Both the position numbers and the translations under genes were made by a program. Of a stretch of DNA of 64,000 nucleotides, positions 27,061-36,216 are shown in pieces. The stretch lies in contig CAVTDW010000004.1 in the NCBI GenBank assembly GCA_963733505.1, positions 248,001 through 312,000 of the forward strand. The letters run 5' to 3'. Under the pieces are notes generated by a model, which worked only from the letters and a program-made list of their open reading frames with translations, had not been told where the DNA came from and ran no database searches. How positions within the stretch are numbered: the first letter of the stretch is position 1; each line of letters begins with the position of its first letter. This DNA is from JALYXV01 sp963733505 (lineage in GTDB: Bacteria > Actinomycetota > Acidimicrobiia > Acidimicrobiales > Palsa-688).

Positions 27061-27267
27061 TCAAACGTCGTCGACGATGTCGCCACCGCCGAGCAACGGA
27101 TCGGCGGCTGACACGGCATCGAGGGCCGCTTGGAACTCCTCAACTATGTCGCCCGAGACGAGGCGCAAAAGGGTCTCCCGCCCTTCGGGCGTGATCCGAG
27201 GGTCGCCGGCCCGGCGTCGTCGCCGGCGCTCCTCCAACGGCTCCTCACCGATGCTCATCGCCACCAT
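27061..27267 (-). CDS. Putative antitoxin-like small protein
   Basis: A 68-residue charged protein: basic N-terminal part (EERRRRRRAGDPRITPEGR), then an acidic helix (VSGDIVEEFQAALDAV) and an acidic tail. A basic DNA-binding-like head with an acidic tail fits an antitoxin. ATG at 27267; an internal ATG at 27258 is also possible. It is immediately upstream of the 137-residue gene on the same strand. Confidence 0.5.
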   Translation of the reverse strand: MVAMSIGEEPLEERRRRRRAGDPRITPEGRETLLRLVSGDIVEEFQAALDAVSAADPLLGGGDIVDDV

Positions 27268-27500
27268 TGCGCCTCGCGCAGACGGGATCGTGTCGCACGC
27301 CCGAATCGAACGTCATGTTCGTGGATCGTTGTCGAGCCGAGCCTCCCGGGTGTCCCGCTGTCGGCCAGGTCGGCGACTCGGGTCGAGACCCCGAACCCGA
27401 ACCCGACGCGCTTCAGCAGGTGGGCGCCGCCCTCGACGAGCGGCTCCGGCATGAGTAGAACCTGCAATAACTCCGCCAAGGCACCGGCCGATGGACGGGT

Positions 27501-27854
27501 ACGCCCGCCGGGCGCGCCGCCCTCAACCTGACCCACGTCAAGGGCAACTACCGGCGGGCCGTACGCCACGCCTCCGACCCGGCCCTGCGCCGCCGGGAAC
27601 GACGCGCTGCCGACCACGACCTCGGCGCCGCCCGCCAAACCGTCGAGGCAGCCAGAGCCGACTGGGAAACCCACGGCCTGCCCCACGCCCGTCGGCTCGA
27701 AACCGTCATCGCCGACGCCGACCTCGCCACCCGCCGAACCCTCGACACACACAGAGCCCAACAAGCTCGGCGGCCAGGGGTGTCGCTCCACCACGGCGGA
27801 CCCCACAAGGTGCCGCCCGCCCTGTGTAAGAACGACGGCCTGGGCGTCGGCTGA
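27501..27854 (+). pseudogene. Fragment of a conjugative-relaxase-like protein
   Basis: An open frame with no start codon, entered just after a TAA at 27468, reads as a helical, charged C-terminus: RAALNLTHVKGNYRRAVRHA, DPALRRRERRAADHDLGAAR, QTVEAARADWETHG, and LETVIADADLATRRTLDTHR, ending at TGA 27852. This looks like the tail of a large MobF/TrwC-type relaxase or helicase of an integrative element. The family name is a guess; that it is a protein relic is more certain. Confidence 0.42.
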
Positions 27855-28105
27855 CCACGCGGCCCACGCCCCGGAGTACAGCCTTTCTCGCTCGGGGCGC
27901 GGATTATCGAGTACCTATTTCACCAACGCCTATTTCGTGGCTCTCGGCCGCGGATCGAGATGTAGCCATGTCCCAGTTGGCGGTAACAGATCGCCGGGTA
28001 TGTCGTCACGACCCACAAAGCTCAACTCCGTTCTCACGCGTCGTTATGCGCAGGCCCGGTCATGTTCGCACTCTCCCGAAGCGCCAGCCACCGACCGCCG
28101 GGTCG

Positions 28106-28582
28106 TTACGCGCGAGGCACTTCGACCACGCTCAACCGGCTGACAGGCGGCCATTCGGAGGGAACCGTGTCGGTAAAGTAGACGTATTCCATCGAGCTGA
28201 TCCGCCCAGCGTTGAGGAACAAGATGATCTGGCCGGGTACTCCGTCGCAGTCGGGGGCGATATTCGCCTCGAAAGGAGCGAGGGACCCCCGGATCGCGGC
28301 CGGCTCATCGTCCGATCGGACATCGATATCGATCGTCGGACATCCACAGCGACAGCGGCCGACTACAACAGCGTTCGCCGCTTGCCGTCGAAGCTCGTGA
28401 ACTCCGTCGAACTCGGGCGCCAGGAGAAGGTCGAGCACGCGACGTTCGTCGCCGCTGAGGGCGCGGGCGGGACTCTCCGGTTCCTCGCTGTGGCACCCGT
28501 CCCAGTCTGACGATGTGGGCTCGGTGCTGACGAGCGGCCCCGGTGACGGAGGCTCGTGCCATTTTGAGGCTCGGAGACGCAT
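28106..28582 (-). CDS. Conserved hypothetical protein with CRCGCPT motif
   Basis: About 158 residues. The conserved part begins LSGDERRVLDLLLAPEFDGV, has VVGRCRCGCPTIDIDV (a three-cysteine cluster) and ends GQIILFLNAGRISSMEYVYF. This pattern recurs in actinobacterial hypotheticals, sometimes near polymorphic-toxin immunity genes; function unknown. The start is uncertain: the ATG at 28582 adds about 45 residues of variable sequence. No partner is evident next to it. Confidence 0.6.
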   Translation of the reverse strand: MRLRASKWHEPPSPGPLVSTEPTSSDWDGCHSEEPESPARALSGDERRVLDLLLAPEFDGVHELRRQAANAVVVGRCRCGCPTIDIDVRSDDEPAAIRGSLAPFEANIAPDCDGVPGQIILFLNAGRISSMEYVYFTDTVPSEWPPVSRLSVVEVPRA

Positions 28583-28860
28583 CTGGCCATTCTGCCTGCT
28601 GGATTGTCGCCTTGGTCCCGGTCGGGGTAGCCGAGGCGACGTGGCCCCTACCTGCGCCACTTTTGATGGTTTGAAGCGGCCCAACCCCCAACCCGCCGAT
28701 GACATTCCCTGCGTTCCGTGGGTGCCAGACCCCCCTACCGGCGGACACGCCACCCGCGGTGTCGCCTGCCACGCCCGATTATCTGATCTGGGAGGCCTCG
28801 GTCACTGATCACGCCTTGCGGCGCCCGACCCAGATCGACGTGATGCGCCCTCCTGCTGGC

Positions 28861-29316
28861 TCAGAGGTCGAGCCTTCTCAGCGAGTACATGCTCCCGACA
28901 TCTGTAGTCCGGAAGTACTCGACGAACAGCTCACCGACCCCCTGCACGTCGAAGACCTCGTTGGGCTGCACGAACGTCTCGCACCCGTCCCATTCGATGA
29001 CGTCAGTAAGTGGTGGTCCTGGGTCTGGCGCTCGGCCGATGACGAAGTGGTCGAAATCGTCGCCGTGCCGTCTTCGAACCTCCACGGTCATGCGCGCCGG
29101 TCCTCCTGCGACCTGCATGTACTCACGTGGCCAAGGCCGCAGATCCACTTGGTCGAACGTCATTCCACCAGGCACTGGCCAGAGCATTAGGGAGTACCTG
29201 TCCTTGCCGTCAAGAAGGTGCAACCGGCGGCGCAGTTCCTGCTCAGGCGGGAGTTCACCTTTGAGTTCTCCGCTTATCCGGCCATTCATGGTCAGCGCAT
29301 GCGTTGGTTCGCTCAT
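28861..29316 (-). CDS. Hypothetical protein
   Basis: A 151-residue soluble protein. ATG at 29316 has a GGAAGGTGG ribosome site. Segments include MNGRISGELKGELPPEQELR, RRLHLLDGKDRYSLMLWPV and a C-terminal EVFDVQGVGELFVEYFRTTD. The spacing resembles small immunity or phage-type hypotheticals rather than enzymes. It is one of several similar-sized leftward genes in the 28-33 kb island. Confidence 0.6.
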   Translation of the reverse strand: MSEPTHALTMNGRISGELKGELPPEQELRRRLHLLDGKDRYSLMLWPVPGGMTFDQVDLRPWPREYMQVAGGPARMTVEVRRRHGDDFDHFVIGRAPDPGPPLTDVIEWDGCETFVQPNEVFDVQGVGELFVEYFRTTDVGSMYSLRRLDL

Positions 29317-29489
29317 CGCCACCTTCCAGGTTCGGCGAACGGCAGGGTCTCCTCGGCTACAGATTGTCTCATCAGGGCGGCCCCCGACGCGCCATGCGCG
29401 CCATCCGAGACGCAATGATCGACGGTTCTTGCATCGAGAGATGAACCGAACCTAGACGCCACTCCCCGACGACTCCCCCAGGGTGGTAC

Positions 29490-29876
29490 CTACCGGATAA
29501 TCGCGGCCGATACGAACCAAAGGGGAACGAAAGCGATGGTGACTGCTGTCGAACCGATCAGCACCCGGCGAACTGTGTTCGGATCGGCTCCAACTGAGAG
29601 AGCCGCTCGCCGAACGTCGCTCCACCCCGTGCGATAGTTCGCGTCCTCCATCACTGACCTCGGTCCGAACCAAGGCTTCCCGCCGCGTGTCCGCAGTGCA
29701 GCGACCCACGCCGACGTGATGGCGATTGGCCATATGACGACTGCGAGGAGCAGTGTCGAAAGGCCGATCGCCGGAGCACCGAGGATGGCCACGAGAATTC
29801 CGCCCGTGAACATCAGCATGGCGGCGTGCATCGCGCCGAGCCGAAGCAGGTGGAGCCGTGCTGCCTTTGTGTCCAC
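29490..29876 (-). CDS. Hypothetical membrane protein
   Basis: A 128-residue protein from a GTG at 29876 with three hydrophobic segments: AMHAAMLMFTGGILVAIL, TLLLAVVIWPIAITSAWV and VTIAFVPLWFVSAAII. The middle carries GGKPWFGPRSVMEDANY. Not recognised. It lies immediately left (downstream) of the group II intron's 3' end. Confidence 0.56.
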   Translation of the reverse strand: MDTKAARLHLLRLGAMHAAMLMFTGGILVAILGAPAIGLSTLLLAVVIWPIAITSAWVAALRTRGGKPWFGPRSVMEDANYRTGWSDVRRAALSVGADPNTVRRVLIGSTAVTIAFVPLWFVSAAIIR

Positions 29877-29975
29877 AACTCCATGGTGCCTCGACCAAGC
29901 TCTCGGGGCCGGTTACCGATACAGAAATTCCCATCTGGGACACTTCTGACGCCGGCATAGCTGGTGGCCACAGGG

Positions 29976-31934
29976 GTGAGTCGGCGGGGGGAATCTCACC
30001 CCCCGCCGCTCTCAGGACCGGACGTGACAGTCTCCCGTCATCCGGCCCCCACAGTCCGGCCTGCGATGAACGCGACAAGCTCCCAGTGGGCGAAAAGCTT
30101 GGGCTTGTGCAGGTAAACCTGCTGTAGCCATTCTCTTGCCCTGGCGAACTTGCCCCTGAATCGCTTGAACTTGTGCATGGCCCACCGAATGAGGTGTTCG
30201 TTGATGCGCCATGCGAGGAAGCGCAACTCGGAGCGGTAGAAGGCTCCGTAGTAGTTGATCCAGCCTCGGACTTGAGGGTTGATGTCCTCGGCGAGGCCGG
30301 ACAGGTCACGGCTGCTGCGACGGTTGAGGTGCCAGGCCCTGATCTTCTGGCCGACCGCTTTGCGGGCTTTGGCGCTCATGGCCGGTGAGAAGCCTTCGAA
30401 GTAGCCTCTCGGACCCAGAGCGAGGCGACCCCGGAAGGTGTAGCCGAGGAAATCGAAGCCAATATGCTCGAAGTTCCCTTGGCGGTTCGCGTCCTTGCAG
30501 AACACGATCTTCGTCTTCTCAGGGTGCAACTCGAGGCCAAGAGCCCCGAGCCGCTCGGCGATGGCAGCCCGAAGCGCTCGGGCCTGTTGCTCGCTGTCGC
30601 AGTGGGCAACGATGTCGTCCGCGTAGCGCTCAAATGGACACCCCGGGAACTCCCGGTCCATCCATCGGTCGAACGCATAGTGCATGAACAGGTTGGCTAA
30701 CAGGGGCGAGATCGGAGAGCCCTGCGGGGTCCCCTTCTCTCGCGCCACGACAGTCCCGTCCGGCATCTGCATGGGGGCGACGAGCCACCGAGAGATGTAG
30801 AGCAGGACCCAGCGCTCGTCGGTGTGGTGAGCGACCGCTTTGAGCAGCAGATCATGGGGAACGGAATCGAAAAAGGCCCGGACATCGAGATCCAACACCC
30901 AGTCCTGTTTCCAACACCGTCGACGACACACGGCCAGAGCGTCATGGGCGGAACGCCCAGGACGGTAGCCGTAGCTGTCGGGGTGGAAGATCGGCTCCAG
31001 CTTCTCCTCCAGCAGCATCGCTGCTGCGGTTTGCGCAACCCGGTCCACCGTGTTCGGTACCCCGAGCAAACGCACCCCCGTCCCGTGATCCTTCGGTATC
31101 TCCACTCCCCGCACCGGCCCCGGGAAGTAACTCCCCGACGACATTCGGTTCCACAGCTTGTAAAGGTTGTCCCTCAGCTGCTCTTGGAACCCGGCGATGC
31201 TGACAGTGTCCACGCCCGGCGCCCCCAGGTTGGCCCGGACCTTCTCCCACGCCCCGACAATGAGGCGCTTGTCGATCTCAAACGACTTCACGTTGGGCTT
31301 GGGTCTCTCCGTCGGCTCCTCCCCCGCGGGGTTGGCGTCGGGCTGACCCTGGTCTGCACGGCCCCTTCGCTCCAGCTCCATTACAGAGCCTTCACCGCTA
31401 CTACGAGCCGTCCCGTCCCTGTGCCCCGCATCGGTACTCTGCCGCTCACAGTTGTCGCTGTTTGCGGTCCTCCCTCTCGCCGACCGGGGGGCCTTCGGGC
31501 CCAGTGAACGGCCGGATCGGTATCGGGACGACAGGTTCTCCTGTTCCGTACCAGCGCCTGCGACGAGCTCACGCCACCTCTACACCGGGCACCGCCAAGG
31601 CAGCAAGCAGGCCGCCCCCTGACTGAGGGCACGCCACCATCGGCGCGCCTATGTCCCAGGGGCTCTGCGATCCCCCGGTTTTGATGCCATAGTTCCGTCT
31701 GTCGATGCGTCAGCAGTGGTTCACACACGTTCGTCTTCTCGTCGCACACCTGACCCGCTGACAGCGGGCCTTTTGCCGCAACGCTCACCACCCCGGCTCT
31801 TAACCGAAGCAACTTGCGGTGGTTTGGGCTCCCCGCCTGCACGGCGAACCCGGAGGGCCAACCTCCATCACTGGCACAGCACGGTTCGTGCTGACGACCT
31901 TCTACATCGCCCTCACTCTCCTTTCAGGACACAC
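29976..31934 (-). mobile_element. Group II intron, apparently full length
   Basis: On the minus strand the intron would begin at GTGTG (31934-31930), fitting the GUGYG 5' consensus, followed by about 550 bases of structured RNA (domains I-IV), the maturase ORF, and then domain V near 30,005-30,045 (GGCCGGATGACGGGAG ... GTCACGTCCGGTCC) and a domain VI hairpin (GCGGCGGGGGG ... CCCCCCGCCG) ending CTCAC at 29976. Both ends are placed by motif and are good to a few bases. The host site between flanks ...CGTTCGGTG and CCCCTGTGG is not inside a recognisable gene. With intact RT and domains V/VI it may be active. Confidence 0.8.
30038..31381 (-). CDS. ltrA: Group II intron reverse transcriptase/maturase
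   Basis: A 447-residue LtrA-type protein. The RT palm has YADD at residues 253-256 (FERYADDIVAHCD), RT-2/3 motifs LDLDVRAFFDSVPHDLL and GTPQGSPISPLLANLFMHY, and the C-terminal maturase (GIIM) domain reads INPQVRGWINYYGAFYRSEL. No HNH endonuclease domain follows, so insertion would use nascent strands at replication forks. It binds and folds its own intron RNA. All catalytic residues are present. Confidence 0.96.
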   Translation of the reverse strand: MELERRGRADQGQPDANPAGEEPTERPKPNVKSFEIDKRLIVGAWEKVRANLGAPGVDTVSIAGFQEQLRDNLYKLWNRMSSGSYFPGPVRGVEIPKDHGTGVRLLGVPNTVDRVAQTAAAMLLEEKLEPIFHPDSYGYRPGRSAHDALAVCRRRCWKQDWVLDLDVRAFFDSVPHDLLLKAVAHHTDERWVLLYISRWLVAPMQMPDGTVVAREKGTPQGSPISPLLANLFMHYAFDRWMDREFPGCPFERYADDIVAHCDSEQQARALRAAIAERLGALGLELHPEKTKIVFCKDANRQGNFEHIGFDFLGYTFRGRLALGPRGYFEGFSPAMSAKARKAVGQKIRAWHLNRRSSRDLSGLAEDINPQVRGWINYYGAFYRSELRFLAWRINEHLIRWAMHKFKRFRGKFARAREWLQQVYLHKPKLFAHWELVAFIAGRTVGAG

Positions 31935-32014
31935 CACCGAACGACGGTTATTGATGCATGGCGGACCTCCCTCAGGGTTGATCGACGGATGTAGAACAGC
32001 TCGGTTGGGATCGC

Positions 32015-32404
32015 TCAATAATCGCTTAGGGCACCCACGGCAACCGCGACGCTGGAGTCGCGAAAGCAGAGCCACACGGCCTGGTCAGCAAAGAACTGGG
32101 CTTGGAGTGGATGGTCGCCGTGGTGTGGGCACAACGGCCATGGGTCGGTCAGGTCGTCAGGCCAAAGGTTGTCGGCCACCTCGATAGTCACCTCAGCCAG
32201 GAGCTGCTCGGTCTCGCGGGGCGATAGAACGGCACGGTCATCGAAGTTCGTGGCCACGTCGCCCCAGGAGAGGCCGCAATCATCGATCCGGCACACCCAC
32301 TCGCCTTCCACCTTCCGTGCAAACCGGACGGTGATGTCGGGAAAGCGCAGCCGAAGATCTGCTTCGAGTCGAGCGGCCAGGGTATCGAGGATTGGTGTCG
32401 ACAC
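32015..32404 (-). CDS. Hypothetical protein
   Basis: A 129-residue soluble protein from a GTG at 32404: LDTLAARLEADLRLRFPDI, GEWVCRIDDCGLSWGDVAT and WPLCPHHGDHPLQAQFFADQ, with cysteine/histidine pairs that could bind metal. Family not recognised, though the PLCPHHGDHPL-type motif recurs in actinobacterial hypotheticals. It lies just right (upstream side) of the intron. Confidence 0.62.
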   Translation of the reverse strand: MSTPILDTLAARLEADLRLRFPDITVRFARKVEGEWVCRIDDCGLSWGDVATNFDDRAVLSPRETEQLLAEVTIEVADNLWPDDLTDPWPLCPHHGDHPLQAQFFADQAVWLCFRDSSVAVAVGALSDY

Positions 32405-32528
32405 GCCCCCATCCTGCCCGGAGCCGACCCAGCGCGCGCCAGATTTCCTGATCTGGACGGGCCGAGGGCCGCCAACAATCGCCTCCCTGGGCAACAGATC
32501 GACGGGTAGGGCGTCGGGATCCTGCCTT

Positions 32529-32819
32529 TCACAGTGCCTGCTTGAATGGGTCGTGTTCGGCCAAGAATTGCTCGAGACGCGCTTCGTCAACTCGGCTCAC
32601 AACCCGGCTCGCGTCCTGCTGGTCCCGAACGCATTTGGCGAGCGTGAACGTCGATGTCACGACATAGAGGAGTCCGACACCCAAAAATGCTCGCATCCAC
32701 CCATTGACTGGGAGGTACGCGATGCCGAGTCCGAGAGCGCTGACCGACACAGTGAACGAAATCGCCGCCTGAGCATAGAAGGCTGCTGTCTGCTTTGGGA
32801 CCACGTTGAGGTTCGACAT
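32529..32819 (-). CDS. YiaA/YiaB two-helix membrane protein
   Basis: A 96-residue protein matching the YiaAB two-helix domain: KQTAAFYAQAAISFTVSVSA, GIAYLPVNGWMRAFLGVGLL and TSTFTLAKCVRDQQD. Two membrane helices joined by a short loop, then an acidic cytoplasmic tail. The ATG at 32819 starts the domain cleanly. Function of the family is unknown. Confidence 0.78.
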   Translation of the reverse strand: MSNLNVVPKQTAAFYAQAAISFTVSVSALGLGIAYLPVNGWMRAFLGVGLLYVVTSTFTLAKCVRDQQDASRVVSRVDEARLEQFLAEHDPFKQAL

Positions 32820-33038
32820 GGTCCTGACAATGAACGAGCGAGCCCCCAAGAACTATCGGGGCTTTCCCTCACTCTGGGCTGGGTGGACCCTAAGGGTTGC
32901 CGCTCAAAGCTCCCCACGGCCGTTCGCCGGTGAGACTTCCAGGACAGAATTACTCATCAGGGCGGGCGAGCGCCCTCCAGCGATGGGCGACGAACCCGTC
33001 CCCGATCGGACGGCTACGGCGTCAGATGTCGTTGATCG

Positions 33039-33720
33039 TCAGTCGGTCTTGAGTGCGTCGATCGCCTCCGCGAGCTTCGCCGCTTCGGCCGCCCGGTCAG
33101 CCCGGGACTGCTTGGTCTGGCGAGCGACCATCAGTTCGAGCACGTGTTGAGATTGCATCTCGTTGAACCCGAATGTTGCCTGGGTGAGGACCTCGACGGC
33201 GGCTCGGCGGTCATCGCACGCCCGGACCACGGCGTTGATCTCGTCGATGCGGTCGACGGCCACGATCAGGGCGTCGACGATCGCCTTGCGGTCTTCGAGC
33301 CGGGATCGCTTCACGTTCGTATGGCTGCGGCCAACCTGGGCCCATGATCCGGCGTCGAAACGCCATGACGAGCGGCTGGCTCCGACCGAAGCTACGGCCA
33401 GTGCTTCTTGGATGCGACGCCGGCGCCTCGAATCGTCACGATGCCGTACGAGGCGAGCGAGCAGCTCGCTGCCTGTGGCGGTGAGCACGAAACCATCTGC
33501 GTCGACTGACAGCATGCCTAGGTCGACGAGTTGGTTCACGGCGGATTCGAAGTCTCCGAGGCCGATTGAGGCCCACGGCTAGGTCGAGAAGGAGGGCGGC
33601 GACATCGTTGATGGGAGCGGTTCCGTTGTCGCCCATGTGCTTGGTCGCGTCCAGCACGATCGCGGCGATAGGCGTTTCAGGACAGGTCACAAGGCAATGA
33701 TGATCGTCAGGACCCGGCAT
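33039..33720 (-). CDS. Winged-helix protein with gyrase-A-like coiled coil, frameshifted
   Basis: Two minus-strand frames join at about 33,575-33,590 into a 227-residue protein (span 3n+1). The N-terminal part (ETPIAAIVLDATKHMGDNG, then FESAVNQLVDLGMLSVDADG) is winged-helix-like. The C-terminal half (EDRKAIVDALIVAVDRIDEI, NAVVRACDDRRAAVEVL, FNEMQSQHVLELMVARQTK) closely follows the tower/coiled-coil region of DNA gyrase subunit A, where the same helix pair links to the C-gate. The catalytic tyrosine domain and the C-terminal beta-pinwheel are absent. It may be a regulator or gyrase-interacting protein; the frameshift may be real or an error. Confidence 0.62.
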
Positions 33721-34034
33721 CGGCCACTGCTGACCCGAAGTCCTGCTCGTCGACTTGCCGACAGGTTCGATCGCAGGACCCTCCTTCCGGATTGCCGCCA
33801 ACTGCACCCAACCCATAAAACAGATCGACTCATCCGCGCTGCCGGCGTGCCCCGTCGCGTGGGTCGTTATCGCGACCTATCGACGGGACTGTGCGCGGGT
33901 CCGATGTCACCTTGCGCGGCTGGCCTGCCCGACTAGGAACGCTCATTCGGCCGACTCCGAGTGCGGTCGTCTCCGACAAAATTCGGCGCCGCCTGGACGC
34001 TCGGACCCCAGACGGCGGTGAACCGATCCTGCAC
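33721..34034. other. Intergenic region, no gene seen
   Basis: No frame reads like a conserved protein. Confidence 0.4.
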
Positions 34035-34439
34035 TCACGGTTGCGTGGCCGCGCTGTCCCGGATGACGCAGAACGGCCGTCCTGCCGGGTCGACCATCAC
34101 CACAAGATGCGGATCCGTATCGTCCTGATGGGCTGCCCGCCGGGCCCCGAGGCGCTCGAAGTCGCCGACTGCGCTGTCGAGATCGCCTACGACCAGCTCG
34201 AAGTGGACCTGAAGCGGGACTTGAGGTGAGGGCCATGTTGGGGCCTGGTAGTCGAGCACGGACCGGAACACCATGGTGAGGCCACCCGCACAGGCGTGCA
34301 CGGACTCCCTCTCACGGCGCGTGACCTCTCCGCCAAGGGCCGCAACATAGAAGTCGGCGAGGACACCGGCGTCGGCGCAGTCAATCGTCAGGGCGAACCA
34401 TTCGACGAGACCGTCGCGTTCGGAAGTCACGAAACCCAT
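34035..34439 (-). CDS. VOC-family (glyoxalase-like) protein
   Basis: A 134-residue vicinal-oxygen-chelate protein with two beta-alpha-beta-beta-beta halves: WFALTIDCADAGVLADFYVA (first metal-ligand strand), LQVHFELVVGDLDSAVGDFE and DPHLVVMVDPAGRPFCVI. Complete length for a one-domain glyoxalase-like protein. Substrate unknown; such genes are frequent in mobile regions and in resistance or detoxification. Confidence 0.86.
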   Translation of the reverse strand: MGFVTSERDGLVEWFALTIDCADAGVLADFYVAALGGEVTRRERESVHACAGGLTMVFRSVLDYQAPTWPSPQVPLQVHFELVVGDLDSAVGDFERLGARRAAHQDDTDPHLVVMVDPAGRPFCVIRDSAATQP

Positions 34440-34604
34440 TCTGGTTCGCCCTGGTATCGGTAGAGGCTCTGGACGTTGGCATGGTGTTATGTCAAGCAGT
34501 CAGGTTCACCTTAAGCAGCGTCGTTACACGCCGAGCTGGTGATCGTGGGGTACGGATGGTGCGGCGATCGAGGAGAGTGACGGGATTCGCACCGGTGTAT
34601 CCCA

Positions 34605-34703
34605 CGGGTGGCGCAGCAGCTCGGTGTCGGGGTGGAGTCGCTGCGGGCCTGGGTGAAGCAGGCGGAAGTGGACCGGGGATCAAGGCCGGGGATGCCGCGA
34701 GCG
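34605..34703 (+). pseudogene. IS3-type transposase OrfA fragment
   Basis: A short frame reads RVAQQLGVGVESLRAWVKQA then EVDRGSRPG, the helix-turn-helix of IS3-family OrfA. The rest of the element and its inverted repeats are gone. Confidence 0.55.
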
Positions 34704-35041
34704 AGGAGGCGGTTACGGATCGCCTCAACATCAATCGGGTCGATACCGCCGGCAACTACACGCTTCAGACTTCGCTCCAGGTCTTGACTGGTAGCAACCT
34801 TCGCTACGACCACTTGGCCGCATGACGGGCAAGCGGTCTCAGGGGGGAGCACGTCGATCTCCATTACCACGACGCCGCCGCGACGTCGGCACGGGAACTC
34901 AACGAGGCCATCCGCCCGGCAAGGTGACACACTCGTCGCACGATCTGTGAGAATGGTTCTCTGCGTTGGCGGAAGGTTTCGGAAGGGTCCGACCTCCCCG
35001 GCATCGCCAAGGCGTGCCTTCGTGGCGGATAGGGCGGGCGG
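34704..35041. other. Degenerate region, no gene seen
   Basis: On the minus strand a piece reads LPPETACPSCGQVVVAKVAT (34,780-34,850), a possible zinc-ribbon remnant. Otherwise nothing supported. Confidence 0.4.
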
Positions 35042-35569
35042 TCACCAGTTTGCGGGATGGATGAAATCCCTGGCGGGACGACCGAGCCACTGGGTGACCC
35101 GCATGGTGAGGTCCATGTCCGCGAGGCGGGCCGTGCGCAGATTCGTGAGCCGGCTAGGCGTGCATCCGATCTCCTTCGCAAGATCGGCCCAAGTCAGCTG
35201 TTGTTCGTTGCGGCGCTGGTTAAGAGCTGCGTGCAACTGAGGCAGGTTCCAGCGCAGGCGGCGATCCGATCCAGCTGTCGGAAGGCTGGTGTCTCCGACG
35301 TCAACGGCGCTCCCGATCAAGAAGTCCTCGGGTGCGCGGCGAATCCAGCGCAGAATGATCAGTGCGTACTGGCAGGACATCGTGCCGCGCTTTGCGGTTC
35401 GCACCAGCGCTCCCTGACACAATGCGTTGCCGCCGAGCTCGTCGTTAAGCTGCGCCGATTGCTGCCATAGCTCATGGGCGAGATCGGTCCAGCCCAAATT
35501 GCGATCGGCACGTTGAACGTCTAGTGCTCGGATCAGGGCGCCACCATCAAAACCGGGTCGGGCCCGCAC
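35042..35569 (-). CDS. Helix-turn-helix protein with two XRE-like domains
   Basis: A 175-residue cytoplasmic protein. The N-terminal domain has FDGGALIRALDVQRADRNLG then WTDLAHELWQQS, and the C-terminal repeat LHAALNQRRNEQQLTWADLA then IGCTPSRLTNLRTARLADMD, each a Cro/C1-like HTH. Both halves end with TMSCQYALIILRWIRRAPEDF / DMDLTMRVTQWLGRPARDFI, so it arose by duplication. A DNA-binding regulator of the island is likely; target unknown. Confidence 0.74.
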   Translation of the reverse strand: MRARPGFDGGALIRALDVQRADRNLGWTDLAHELWQQSAQLNDELGGNALCQGALVRTAKRGTMSCQYALIILRWIRRAPEDFLIGSAVDVGDTSLPTAGSDRRLRWNLPQLHAALNQRRNEQQLTWADLAKEIGCTPSRLTNLRTARLADMDLTMRVTQWLGRPARDFIHPANW

Positions 35570-35618
35570 GCTCGCGAGCGTAGTCAGGGCCGGGCCCGCA
35601 CAGACCGAAGGACCGATG

Positions 35619-36063
35619 CGGCCTACCCATCCCGATCGTCACCGTCGTCGACCCCGCGGTCGTCCCGGACTTCACGGCGGTCGACGGAACCCAATCGCTC
35701 CTCGCGGGCCGAGGCCGCCTCTGCGGTCTGTGCGGCGCCGCCATGGGCTACTGGGTCGCCTTCCTCGGCGGCCCCGGCGCAGCCGAGCAACGCTGCTATG
35801 TCGACCCCCCGATGCACCCGGACTGTGCCGAGGCCGCCACCCGGCTCTGCCCGCACATCGCACACCGCCGATCGGGGCGGAGCACCAAGATCAGCGAAGA
35901 CACCATCACCCCACCCGGTTTCGTCCTGGACAAGCCCGAAGTGTGGATCATGGGCATTACCAGGACCTGTCGGCAACTTGCGGCCCAACGCCGCCTCCTT
36001 CGCCGCCCGCTGCGCCTCATACATTTCCTTGTCCGACGCCCCCGCCTCGTCCAACTGGCGTAA
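35619..36063 (+). CDS. Conserved mobile-element hypothetical, 5' end disturbed
   Basis: The protein reads LPIPIVTVVDPAVVPDF, then GRGRLCGLCGAAMGYWVAFL, YVDPPMHPDCAEAATRLCPH, a family I recall from actinobacterial phages and conjugative elements (uncharacterised, possibly zinc-binding through CGLC and C/H residues). No start codon fits the frame before the ATG at 35743; an ATG at 35616 would fit if one C in CGGCCTA were absent, so a single-base frameshift right after the start is likely. The C-terminus becomes atypical after about residue 115. Confidence 0.48.
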
Positions 36064-36166
36064 CGCCTCACGCAGCCGGGGCCGCCGCTCCCGGGCTCCC
36101 AGATTGGCGCTATGCGCCGGGGGATGGTCACCGATTCATGCGACAGCCTCCGACCAGGTCTTTTCC

Positions 36167-36216
36167 GAGTGGAGGTGACCGGACTTGAACCGGCGACTTC
36201 TACGTTGCGAACGTAG
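36167..36216 (-). other. tRNA-Ala(CGC) 3'-half: attachment site copy 2
   Basis: Minus strand gives CTACG-TTCGCAA-CGTAG (complete anticodon stem-loop, anticodon CGC), then variable region, paired T-arm (GCCGG/CCGGT) and acceptor CACCTCC. No D-arm or 5' acceptor follows on the right, so the gene is incomplete. It is 470 bp from the integrase start and duplicates 26225-26270, as expected for attachment sites of elements that insert into a tRNA 3' end. Confidence 0.75.
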
